Below the pieces are notes generated by a model. The model saw only the letters and a list, made by a program, of their open reading frames with translations, had not been told where the DNA came from and did not search any database. 6,107 bases of DNA from Brevundimonas sp. (lineage in GTDB: Bacteria > Pseudomonadota > Alphaproteobacteria > Caulobacterales > Caulobacteraceae), in assembly GCA_020253595.1 (NCBI GenBank), contig JADCBH010000213.1:1-6107 (forward strand), read 5' to 3'. Positions 1 through 6,107 of the stretch are shown here, in pieces. The stretch's first letter is position 1; the number at the start of each line of letters is the position of its first letter. Position numbers and translations under genes: made by a program.

Positions 1-969
1 ATCCTGATCACCGGCGAAAGCGGCGTCGGCAAGGAGGTGATGGCGCGCTATCTGCACACCCACTCCAAGCGCGCCGAGCGACCCTTCATCAGCGTCAACT
101 GCGCCGCCATCCCCGACAACCTGCTGGAATCAGAATTGTTCGGCCACGAGAAGGGGGCCTTCACCGGCGCCGTCGCCCGCCGCATCGGCAAGTTCGAGGA
201 GGCCGACGGCGGCACCCTGCTGCTGGACGAAATCAGCGAGATGGCCGCCCGGCTCCAGGCCAAGCTGCTGCGCGCCATCCAGGAGCGGATCATCGACCGC
301 GTGGGTGGAACCAAGCCGGTGCCGGTGAACTTCCGCATCATCGCCACCTCCAATCGCGACCTCGCCCGGGCCGTCAGCGAGGGGACCTTCCGCGAGGATC
401 TGCTCTATCGCCTGAACGTCGTGAACCTGCGGCTGCCGTCGCTGCGCGAACGCCCGGGCGACATCGCCGTGCTGGCCGATCACTTCGTCAAGAAGTACGC
501 TGCCGCCAACGGCGTTCCGGTCCGGCCCCTGTCGGTCGACGCCCGCCGGGCGCTGGCCGCACACCGCTGGCCGGGCAACGTCCGCGAGCTTGAAAACGCC
601 ATGCACCGGGCCGTTCTTCTGGCGGTTGGACCCGAGATCGATGTCGACGCCATCCGCCTGCCGGATGGTCAACCGTTGTCGGGTGCTGTGGGCGGGTCTG
701 TGGACACAGGCCCTGCCGCCCGCGCGGCCCAGACGGCGGATGCGGTGTCGCGCGCCTATGTCGGCCAGACCGTTGCCCAGATGGAGAAGACCCTGATCCT
801 GGACACCCTGGCGCACTGCCTGGGCAACCGGACGCATGCGGCCAACATCCTGGGCATCTCGATCCGTACGCTCCGCAACAAGCTGAACGAATACGCCGAC
901 GAGGGCACGCAGATCATCGCGCCCCAGACGGGTATCGCCGGAACGGGTTACAGCGCGAGCGCGGCCTGA
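1..969 (+). CDS. flbD: Sigma-54-dependent flagellar transcription regulator FlbD (5' truncated by window edge)
   Basis: The frame is open from base 1, so the start and any N-terminal receiver domain lie outside the window; 322 codons are visible. Seen directly are the AAA+ core of a bacterial enhancer-binding protein: Walker A GESGVGKE (13-36), the sigma-54 contact loop GAFTGA (154-171), Walker B with GTLLLDE (211-231), the LPSLRERPGDI segment (about 436-468) and the sensor II stretch WPGNVRELENA (about 568-600). A Fis-type helix-turn-helix (NRTHAANILGISIRTLRNKL) lies near 826-885. Family knowledge: such proteins remodel sigma-54 RNA polymerase using ATP. In Caulobacter, FlbD activates late flagellar genes, represses the early fliF promoter and is controlled by FliX. 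The name FlbD rather than a general NtrC-type regulator is inferred from flhA lying downstream. The gene ends in two consecutive TGA codons (967-972). Confidence 0.85.
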   Translation: MLITGESGVGKEVMARYLHTHSKRAERPFISVNCAAIPDNLLESELFGHEKGAFTGAVARRIGKFEEADGGTLLLDEISEMAARLQAKLLRAIQERIIDRVGGTKPVPVNFRIIATSNRDLARAVSEGTFREDLLYRLNVVNLRLPSLRERPGDIAVLADHFVKKYAAANGVPVRPLSVDARRALAAHRWPGNVRELENAMHRAVLLAVGPEIDVDAIRLPDGQPLSGAVGGSVDTGPAARAAQTADAVSRAYVGQTVAQMEKTLILDTLAHCLGNRTHAANILGISIRTLRNKLNEYADEGTQIIAPQTGIAGTGYSASAA

Positions 970-1124
970 TGATCGCGGTGCTGACCGCCCTGCGGCCCTC
1001 TGAAGGCTGCACCGGACGGGCGAGACATTTTGGCGGTGACATGCGTGACACCGCCGTTGCGACATGGGGGACATGCGCGACATCCGTGACTGTCGACGTC
1101 CCTGGTCCCGGCGGGCAGCCATGA
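969..1124 (+). CDS. Possible 51-aa small ORF bridging flbD and the beta-lactamase gene
   Basis: An ATG at 969 overlaps the flbD stop (TGATG arrangement). The frame stays open for 51 codons to a TGA at 1122-1124, which overlaps the beta-lactamase ATG at 1121 in an ATGA arrangement. The peptide would begin MIAVLTALRPSEGC and end VPGPGGQP. It has no recognised domain, no membrane segment and no signal peptide, and part of it is encoded by the repeat cluster described separately. No clear Shine-Dalgarno sequence precedes the ATG, so translation would depend on reinitiation after flbD. The exact fit at both ends suggests a coupling ORF that carries ribosomes from flbD to the next gene, but a 51-codon open frame in GC-rich DNA can easily arise by chance. 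Confidence 0.2.
   Translation: MIAVLTALRPSEGCTGRARHFGGDMRDTAVATWGTCATSVTVDVPGPGGQP
1032..1055 (+). promoter_or_regulatory. Inverted repeat, possible operator or RNA hairpin upstream of bla
   Basis: The arms GGCGGTG (1032-1038) and CACCGCC (1049-1055) are perfectly complementary over 7 bases and flank a 10-base spacer. There is no following T-run, so it does not look like an intrinsic terminator. It lies 66 bases before the beta-lactamase start, in the only sizeable gap between flbD and bla, so it could be an operator or a structure in the transcript. No regulator is encoded nearby that would explain it. It overlaps the first units of the GACAT-type repeat cluster. Confidence 0.3.
1038..1096 (+). 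repeat. Cluster of imperfect 9-base GAC(AT) direct repeats
   Basis: Units starting with GAC recur at exact 9-base steps: GACATGCGT (1038) and GACACCGCC (1047), then after a 5-base interruption GACATGGGG (1061), GACATGCGC (1070), GACATCCGT (1079) and GACTGTCGA (1088). A further isolated GACAT lies at 1024. The 9-base period preserves reading frame: read in the beta-lactamase frame the second block gives a D/R-rich stretch. The array sits in the flbD-bla gap. It may be a set of protein-binding sites, a slippage-generated microsatellite, or the decayed N-terminal coding part of a longer gene. Confidence 0.45.
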
Positions 1125-1999
1125 ACCGTCGCGGTTTCCTCTCGGCGACGGCGGCACTTGCGGCCACGGCCTGCGGGCGCACGGCGTCTGTGGCGGCTGC
1201 AGATGCTGGACCCGAGCGCTTCGACCTGTCGGGGCTCGAAACCCGCGAAGGCGGCCGTCTCGGCTTTGTGGCCAAGGATATGGGCACGGGCCGGGTGCTG
1301 GCCTCGCGCGGCGAGGAACGCTTCGTCTATTGCTCGACGTTCAAGATGTATCTCGCGGCCGCGACCCTGCTGCGCGTGCAGGCCGGCGAGGAGCGTCTGG
1401 ATCGGACGATCCCGATCACCCGGGCCGACATGATCAATCACGCGCCGATCACCGAGCCGGCGATCGGATCGTCGCTCAGCGTCGAGGCCCTGATGAAGGG
1501 CACGGTCGAGGTGTCCGACAATCCGGCCGCCAACATCCTGCTGAAGGCCATGGGCGGGCTGGAGCCGATGCAGGCCTTCTATCGCGGCATCGGTGATGCA
1601 ACGACGCGCGTTGATCGTTTCGAACCCGAGATGAACCGCCTGGATGGCGACAAGGACACCATCCAGCCGCTGCAGTCGCTGGCCAACCTCCAGACCCTGC
1701 TGATCGATGCCGACACGCCGCTGTCGGAGACATCAAAGGCCCTCCTGCTGCAATGGATGTTCGACTCTCCGACCGGTGTGGGACGCATCAAGGCGGGTGT
1801 CCCAGACGGCTGGCGCGTGGCGCACAAGACGGGAACGGGCGGCTATGGCCCCACCAACGACATCGGCGTGCTCTATCCGCCTTCCGGCGCGCCTGTGATC
1901 TTGGCGGCCTACTACCATGCCGCCTCCGACGACCCCAAGAACGAGGCGGTCATCGCCGAGGCGACGCGCATGGCTCTGGCTGAACTCGGGCGCGCATGA
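1121..1999 (+). CDS. bla: Class A serine beta-lactamase, exported (Tat/lipoprotein-type signal)
   Basis: The 292-residue product would hydrolyse beta-lactam rings outside the cytoplasm by a serine acyl-enzyme route. All class A motifs are present: S72-T-F-K75 (Ambler S70xxK73), S132-D-N134 (SDN loop), E168-P-E-M-N172 (the omega-loop E166xxxN170) and K236-T-G238 followed by Thr (KTGT). Cys71 precedes the catalytic serine (Ambler 69), but the Ambler 238 position appears to be Gly240, so the disulfide of KPC/SME-type carbapenemases is not expected. The start at 1121 is preferred over an in-frame ATG at 1064 because it puts a twin-arginine sequence, NRRGFLS, at residues 2-8. A short alanine-rich core and a lipobox-like ATAC (Cys18) follow. 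Length is normal for class A enzymes. The stop overlaps the flhA start by four bases (ATGA). No insertion sequence, integron site or LysR-type regulator is visible around it. Substrate range cannot be read from the sequence. Confidence 0.93.
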   Translation: MNRRGFLSATAALAATACGRTASVAAADAGPERFDLSGLETREGGRLGFVAKDMGTGRVLASRGEERFVYCSTFKMYLAAATLLRVQAGEERLDRTIPITRADMINHAPITEPAIGSSLSVEALMKGTVEVSDNPAANILLKAMGGLEPMQAFYRGIGDATTRVDRFEPEMNRLDGDKDTIQPLQSLANLQTLLIDADTPLSETSKALLLQWMFDSPTGVGRIKAGVPDGWRVAHKTGTGGYGPTNDIGVLYPPSGAPVILAAYYHAASDDPKNEAVIAEATRMALAELGRA

Positions 2000-4101
2000 C
2001 CGACGCACCCATCATGATGAAGGACGGCATGGCGCGTCCCTCCGGCTCCGATGTGCGCGGCTGGCTGCTGCGCAGCGAAGTCGGCATGGCTGTCGGCGTG
2101 ATCGGCGTCATCCTGCTGTTGATCCTGCCGGTCCCGAAGTTCCTGCTGGATCTGCTTCTGGCGATCTCGCTGGTGTCGTCGGTGCTGATCCTGATGACGG
2201 CGCTGATGATGAAGCGGCCGCTGGACTTCGCCATCTTCCCGACCGTCCTGCTGGTCTCCACCCTGTTCCGGCTGGGCCTGAACCTGGCCTCGACCCGCCT
2301 GGTGCTCAGCCACGGCCACGAAGGGCACGATGCAGCCGGTCAGGTGATCGCCGCCTTCGGCGCGCTGATGATGGGCGGCAACTTCATCATCGGGGTGATC
2401 ATCTTCGCCATCATCCTGGTGGTGAACTTCGTCGTCATCACCAAGGGCTCGACCCGGATCGCCGAGGTCAGCGCCCGCTTCACCCTGGACTCGATGCCGG
2501 GCAAGCAGATGGCGATCGACGCCGATCTGTCGTCGGGCCTCATCACCGAGGAACAGGCCAAGCTTCGGCGCAAGGAGCTGGAGCAGGAATCGACCTTCTT
2601 CGGCGCCATGGACGGTGCCTCCAAGTTCGTGCGCGGCGACGCCGTCGCGGGCCTGGTGATCGTCTTCATCAACGTGATCGGCGGCATCCTGATCGGGACG
2701 CTTCAGCACGACCTGCCGCTGGGCGAGGCGGCCAACACCTACGTCCAGCTGTCCGTGGGTGACGGTCTGGTCACGCAGGTGCCGGCCATCATCATCTCGA
2801 TCGCCGCGGGTTTCCTGGTCTCCAAGGCCGGCGTCGAGGGATCGGCCGACAAGGCTCTGCTCAGCCAGCTGGCGACCAATCCGATCAGCCTGGGCATGGT
2901 CGCGGCCGCTTCCGCCCTGCTGGCGGTCATTCCGGGCATGCCGGTTATTCCGTTCCTCGCTCTGGCGGCCGGGGCCGGTTTCATGGCCTGGCGGCTGGGC
3001 CGGGCCAAGCTGAAGCCTCCTCCCGTCGAGACCGATGCGGCCAACCTCAAGCCCAAGGAAGACGTCGAGGAGCCGATCGCCACGGCCCTGACCATCGACG
3101 AGGTCAAGATCGAGCTGGGCTATTCGCTGCTGGCGCTGATCAACGATCTGGAGGGCCGTCGCCTGACCGATCAGGTCCGGGCCCTGCGCCGCGCGCTTGC
3201 CCAGGAATTCGGCTTCGTCATGCCGTCGGTCCGCATTCTCGACAACATGCGCCTGCCCACTCAGGGCTACGCCATCCGCATCAAGGAGATGGAGGCCGGA
3301 ACCGGCGAAGTGCGTCTCGGCAGCCTGATGGCCATGGATCCGGCGGGCCGCCAGGTGGAGCTTCCCGGCGAGCACACCAAGGAGCCCGCGTTCGGCCTGC
3401 CCGCCACCTGGATCGACGAAAACCTGCGCGAGGAGGCGACCTTCCGCGGCTATACCATCGTGGATCCCTCGACGGTGCTGACCACACACCTGACCGAGAT
3501 CCTGAAGGAGAACATGGCCGACCTGCTCTCCTACGCCGAGGTGCAGAAGCTGCTGAAGGAGCTGGGCGAGGAAGAGAAGAAGCTGGTCGACGAACTGATC
3601 CCGTCGGTGGTCAGCGTGACGACGCTCCAGCGCGTTCTCCAGGCCCTGCTGCGCGAGAAGGTCTCGATCCGCGATCTTGGCGCCGTGCTGGAGGGTCTGG
3701 CCGAGGCCGCGCCGCACTCCAGCTCGGTCACAACCCTGGTCGAACACGTCCGGACGCGTCTGGCGCGTCAGCTGTGCTGGCAGCACAAGGGCGAGGACGG
3801 GGCCCTGCCCATCGTCACCCTGTCGCCGGAATGGGAGGCCGCCTTCGCCGAGGCCCTGGTCGGCCAGGGCGAGGACAAGCAGCTGGCGATGGCGCCGAGC
3901 CGGCTTCAGGACTTTATCCGCAACGTCCGCGACGTGTTCGAGCGCATCGCCATGTCGGGCGAGCAGGCGGTGCTGCTGACCGGCCCGCAGATCCGGCCCT
4001 ATGTCCGCTCCATCATCGAACGCTTCCGGGGGCAGACCGTGGTGATGAGCCAGAACGAGGTCCATCCGCGCGCCCGCCTGCGCACGCTTGGGTCGGTGTG
4101 A
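1996..4101 (+). CDS. flhA: Flagellar biosynthesis protein FlhA, type III export gate
   Basis: The 701-residue product matches FlhA in length and layout. FlhA is an inner-membrane protein forming the nonameric export gate; it helps use proton motive force and docks chaperone-substrate complexes. Residues about 30-335 form the multi-spanning membrane domain. It contains the FHIPEP-family signature RLGLNLASTR (92-101) and the conserved cytoplasmic loop with TRIAEVSARFTLDSMPGKQM (about 153-172). GAMDGASKFVRGDA (203-216) includes Asp206, which matches the essential Asp208 of Salmonella FlhA. A charged linker (about 336-365) leads to the soluble C-terminal domain (about 366-701). The ATG at 1996 overlaps the bla stop, implying translational coupling. 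No good Shine-Dalgarno precedes it, whereas AAGGA at 2020-2024 precedes another in-frame ATG at 2029 (M12), so the protein may begin 11 residues later. No TTAA-N7-TTAA CtrA site is seen upstream in the window. Confidence 0.96.
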   Translation: MTDAPIMMKDGMARPSGSDVRGWLLRSEVGMAVGVIGVILLLILPVPKFLLDLLLAISLVSSVLILMTALMMKRPLDFAIFPTVLLVSTLFRLGLNLASTRLVLSHGHEGHDAAGQVIAAFGALMMGGNFIIGVIIFAIILVVNFVVITKGSTRIAEVSARFTLDSMPGKQMAIDADLSSGLITEEQAKLRRKELEQESTFFGAMDGASKFVRGDAVAGLVIVFINVIGGILIGTLQHDLPLGEAANTYVQLSVGDGLVTQVPAIIISIAAGFLVSKAGVEGSADKALLSQLATNPISLGMVAAASALLAVIPGMPVIPFLALAAGAGFMAWRLGRAKLKPPPVETDAANLKPKEDVEEPIATALTIDEVKIELGYSLLALINDLEGRRLTDQVRALRRALAQEFGFVMPSVRILDNMRLPTQGYAIRIKEMEAGTGEVRLGSLMAMDPAGRQVELPGEHTKEPAFGLPATWIDENLREEATFRGYTIVDPSTVLTTHLTEILKENMADLLSYAEVQKLLKELGEEEKKLVDELIPSVVSVTTLQRVLQALLREKVSIRDLGAVLEGLAEAAPHSSSVTTLVEHVRTRLARQLCWQHKGEDGALPIVTLSPEWEAAFAEALVGQGEDKQLAMAPSRLQDFIRNVRDVFERIAMSGEQAVLLTGPQIRPYVRSIIERFRGQTVVMSQNEVHPRARLRTLGSV

Positions 4102-4128
4102 CCCTTTCGCCGATTACGGGACCTTCAT

Positions 4129-4156
4129 TTGACGGTGACGGTCTCGTGCCTATGGT
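4129..4156 (+). promoter_or_regulatory. Putative sigma-70-type promoter of sppA
   Basis: TTGACG (4129-4134, five of six matches to TTGACA and a match to the Caulobacter housekeeping -35 form TTGACGS) is followed after 16 bases by TATGGT (4151-4156, four of six matches to TATAAT). Transcription would start near 4163, about 40 bases before the sppA ATG. The 101-base gap after flhA and this pair of boxes suggest that sppA is transcribed independently of the flagellar genes. A 5-bp hairpin GAAGG/CCTTC (4162-4174) would lie at the 5' end of the transcript; its role is unknown. Confidence 0.5.
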
Positions 4157-4202
4157 CAGAAGAAGGCCTCCTTCGGCCGCCTGACCGGACGTTCTCTCGC
4201 CC

Positions 4203-5978
4203 ATGAAACAGTTCTTCCTGACGGTGCTCGGTGTCTTCACCGGCCTGATCCTGTTCCTGGTGGTCCTGCCGATCGTGCTGATCATCGGGGCGGCCGCCAC
4301 CGCCAGTCCCGCGGCCACACCGGCGAATTCGGTGCTGGAGCTGGATCTGCGTCAGGGGCTGACCGATCAGGATGTCGACAATCCCTTCGCGGCCTTCGGC
4401 GGGTCCGGTCTGTCGGTGATGGAGGTCGTCGACGTCCTGGCCCAGGCCGAGACCGACCGGGCCGTGAAGGTGCTTCTGATCCGCCTGCCTGAGGCCGGGC
4501 TGAACCCTGCGACGGCCGATGAGCTGCGTCAGGCGGTGCGGCGTTTCCGCGCGGCGGGAAAGCCGGTGATCGCCCACTCCCAGGGCTTCCTGCCGGTCGG
4601 GACCGTCATTTCCAGCTACATGGTCGGTGCCTCGGCGTCCGAGCTGTGGATGCAGAACACCGCCAACTTCCAGGCGACGGGCTTCTCGGCGGACAGCGTC
4701 TTCCTGGGCCGGGCCTTCGAGCGCTACGGCGTCAACGCCCAGTTCGAGCAGCGCTACGAATACAAGAACGCCGTCAACGAGTTCACCGAGAGCGACTACA
4801 CCGGGCCTCATCGCGAGGCCATGACGGCCTGGATGACCTCGATCTACGACTCGGCCATCGCCAACGCGGCGTCTGATCGGCGCGTCCAGCCGGCGGCCCT
4901 CAAGACGACGATCGAAGCGGGACCCTACACGGCTGAACAGGCCCTGACGCTGAAGCTGATCGACAAGATCGGCCAGGTCGAGGAGGCCGAGGCCGAGGCC
5001 AGGCGGCGGGCCGGAAACGGTGCCGACATCATCGCGTTTGAAGACTACGCCTCGACCAAGGGGCTGCGCACGGGCTCCGGAAGGGACGCCATCGCTATCG
5101 TGGGCGGAGAGGGCGCGATCATGACGGGTGCGGGCGGCGGCGGCGGCTTTGGCGGCGGCGCGTCGATCTACTCCGACCGCACGGCCGAAGCGATCTACGA
5201 CGCCATCGAGGATAACTCGGTCAAGGCGATCGTCTTCCGTGTCTCCTCACCGGGCGGTTCGCCGGAAGCGTCCGAGCAGATTCTGGCCGCCGTGCGCGCG
5301 GCCAGGGCAGCCGGCAAGCCCGTGGTCGTCTCCATGGGCGAGTATGCCGCGTCGGGCGGCTACTGGATCAGCTCTGAAGCCAACTGGATCGTGGCACAGC
5401 CCTCGACCCTGACCGGCTCGATCGGCGTGTTCGGCGGCAAGTTCGTGATCTCCGAGGCGCTGGGTCGCTTTGGCGTGGACCTGCGCGGCCTGTCGGTCGG
5501 TGGCGACTATGCGGACGCCTTCTCTCCGTCCGAAGCCTGGACCGAGAGCCAGCGCGCGGCTTTCGCGGCGTCCATGGACCGGACCTATGAGGAGTTCGTC
5601 CAGCGCGTCTCGACCGGGCGACGCCTGCCTGTCGCCCGGGTGCGTGAAATCGCCCGTGGCCGGGTCTGGACCGGCGCCCAGGCGCGTAGCCTGGGCCTCG
5701 TCGACCAGCTGGGCGGCCTGACCGAGGCCATCGCCAAGGCCAGGGAGCTGGCCGAAATCCCGGCCGATCAGTCCGTGCGCTACAAGCGATTCCCGACGCC
5801 GCTGTCGCCCTGGGATGCTCTGTCCGAAGCGTTCGGCGTCCAGTCGGAAGCCGCGCGCGCCCTGGTCCTGCTGGGCAGCGTCATGGCCGACCCGCAGGCC
5901 CAGGCTGTGCTCGGTGAAGTCCGGACCCAGCGGATGCGCGGTGAGGGGGCCACCGTCCTCGCCGATCAGCCTCTCTGA
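4203..5978 (+). CDS. sppA: Signal peptide peptidase SppA, 67 kDa (type I) form
   Basis: This 591-residue membrane-bound serine protease cleaves signal peptides left in the inner membrane after export; the active site faces the periplasm. A single hydrophobic segment (residues about 4-30, FFLTVLGVFTGLILFLVVLPIVLIIG) anchors it. Two tandem S49-peptidase-type halves follow, as in the roughly 618-residue E. coli enzyme. The N-terminal half carries the catalytic lysine in YEYKNAVNEFT (Lys188). The C-terminal half carries the nucleophile in MGEYAASGGYWISS (Ser384). The 196-residue spacing is close to the 200 residues of E. coli Lys209-Ser409. RVSSPGGSPEASEQI (346-360) and LTGSIGVFGGKF (403-414) are typical S49 segments. 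A glycine-rich stretch (about 309-319) sits just before the C-terminal half. The gene follows flhA by 101 bases with its own likely promoter; its ribosome-binding site is weak. Function in signal-peptide turnover is family knowledge. Confidence 0.95.
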   Translation: MKQFFLTVLGVFTGLILFLVVLPIVLIIGAAATASPAATPANSVLELDLRQGLTDQDVDNPFAAFGGSGLSVMEVVDVLAQAETDRAVKVLLIRLPEAGLNPATADELRQAVRRFRAAGKPVIAHSQGFLPVGTVISSYMVGASASELWMQNTANFQATGFSADSVFLGRAFERYGVNAQFEQRYEYKNAVNEFTESDYTGPHREAMTAWMTSIYDSAIANAASDRRVQPAALKTTIEAGPYTAEQALTLKLIDKIGQVEEAEAEARRRAGNGADIIAFEDYASTKGLRTGSGRDAIAIVGGEGAIMTGAGGGGGFGGGASIYSDRTAEAIYDAIEDNSVKAIVFRVSSPGGSPEASEQILAAVRAARAAGKPVVVSMGEYAASGGYWISSEANWIVAQPSTLTGSIGVFGGKFVISEALGRFGVDLRGLSVGGDYADAFSPSEAWTESQRAAFAASMDRTYEEFVQRVSTGRRLPVARVREIARGRVWTGAQARSLGLVDQLGGLTEAIAKARELAEIPADQSVRYKRFPTPLSPWDALSEAFGVQSEAARALVLLGSVMADPQAQAVLGEVRTQRMRGEGATVLADQPL

Positions 5979-6017
5979 GCCGGCCTGCGACACACTCGCC
6001 TGTGATGCGTCCGGTCA

Positions 6018-6046
6018 TTGACGGTTCATGTAACTGGACCGACATT
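6018..6046 (+). promoter_or_regulatory. Possible promoter for the gene starting at 6100
   Basis: TTGACG (6018-6023), in the context TTGACGGT also seen before sppA, is a good -35 candidate in the leader of the next gene. At 17-base spacing the -10 candidate is GACATT (6041-6046), which matches TATAAT at only three positions, so the promoter call is weak. The 121 bases between the sppA stop and the next ATG leave room for one. A short GACC/GGTC stem (6037-6050) followed by TTT overlaps this region and is too weak to call a terminator. Confidence 0.25.
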
Positions 6047-6099
6047 GGTCTTTCAGGCGAAGGTCGCTTCCATCGGCCGTCGCCTAGCAGGGATAGGGA

Positions 6100-6107
6100 A
6101 TGACCAA
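6100..6107 (+). CDS. ihfB: Start of the next gene, probably integration host factor beta subunit (3' cut by window edge)
   Basis: Only eight bases are visible: ATG ACC AA, giving Met-Thr-(Lys or Asn). An AGGGA at 6089-6093 sits six bases before the ATG and is the best Shine-Dalgarno in the window. A second AGGGA touches the ATG directly. IHF beta subunits often begin MTKSEL or similar, and from memory ihfB is commonly found just downstream of sppA in alphaproteobacteria. IHF is a DNA-bending heterodimer, and in Caulobacter it assists sigma-54 flagellar promoters. The identity is inferred almost entirely from position and two or three residues; that a gene starts here is more secure than which gene it is. 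Confidence 0.4.

Noticed and set aside
1032..1044. Possible sigma-54 promoter (TGGCGG...ATGC) upstream of bla
   Set aside because: The GG and GC elements are separated by 9 rather than 10 bases and the flanking consensus is poor.
1064..1120. Longer N-terminus for the beta-lactamase from the ATG at 1064
   Set aside because: It would bury the export signal behind 19 charged residues encoded by the GACAT repeats, and no ribosome-binding site precedes it. The ATG at 1121 gives a normal signal peptide.
130..1287. 385-codon open frame on the - strand across flbD and the start of bla
   Set aside because: Arg/Gly/Ala-rich shadow of flbD with no domain; it crosses two convincing + strand genes.
1917..2762. 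281-codon + strand frame overlapping bla end and flhA
   Set aside because: Out-of-frame shadow of flhA with Arg/Pro/Gly-rich low-complexity content and no family resemblance.
1912..4065. 717-codon open frame on the - strand across flhA
   Set aside because: It is antisense to a clear flhA gene and its product is rich in H, D, Q, G and R in the way typical of reverse-frame reading of GC-biased codons. It has no recognisable domain.
4162..4174. Hairpin GAAGG/CCTTC as a terminator after flhA
   Set aside because: Only five base pairs with a 3-base loop and no T-run, and it lies downstream of the likely sppA promoter.
1..6107. CRISPR array, tRNA, rRNA or insertion sequence
   Set aside because: No regularly spaced long repeats, no tRNA-like cloverleaf or rRNA segments noticed, and no transposase-like frame or paired terminal repeats were seen.

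Overview
This is a high-GC window with strongly G/C-biased third codon positions. All convincing genes lie on the + strand. Gene content and order (an FlbD-like sigma-54 activator, then FlhA, then SppA and a probable ihfB start) point to an alphaproteobacterium of the Caulobacterales, most likely Brevundimonas or a close relative. That placement rests on synteny and remembered protein families, not on a database search.

Layout. Positions 1-969 hold the 3' part of a sigma-54-dependent activator, best read as flbD, the flagellar transcription regulator; its start lies upstream of the window. The next 151 bases (970-1120) have no recognised gene. They do contain a cluster of 9-base GACAT-type repeats, a short inverted repeat, and a 51-codon reading frame that touches both neighbours. 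Positions 1121-1999 encode a complete class A serine beta-lactamase with a Tat/lipoprotein-like export signal. Its stop overlaps by four bases (ATGA) the start of flhA (1996-4101), which encodes the export-gate protein of the flagellar type III secretion apparatus. A 101-base gap with a plausible sigma-70 promoter leads to sppA (4203-5978), a type I (long-form) signal peptide peptidase. The last 129 bases are a leader that ends in a Shine-Dalgarno-like sequence and the first codons of another gene (ATG ACC AA..), probably ihfB.

How the genes relate. flbD and flhA belong to the flagellar programme: FlbD switches late sigma-54 promoters on or off, and FlhA is needed for export of flagellar parts. 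SppA and the putative IHF beta subunit are housekeeping or envelope and nucleoid genes. IHF is known in Caulobacter as a cofactor at sigma-54 flagellar promoters, so its nearness may be convenient or coincidental.

The most notable point is the antibiotic-resistance-type gene lodged between two flagellar genes. It is joined to flhA by a stop/start overlap, without any visible mobile-element remains. The sequence does not show a wholly new system; it shows a conserved flagellar locus with an unexpected, apparently integrated passenger.
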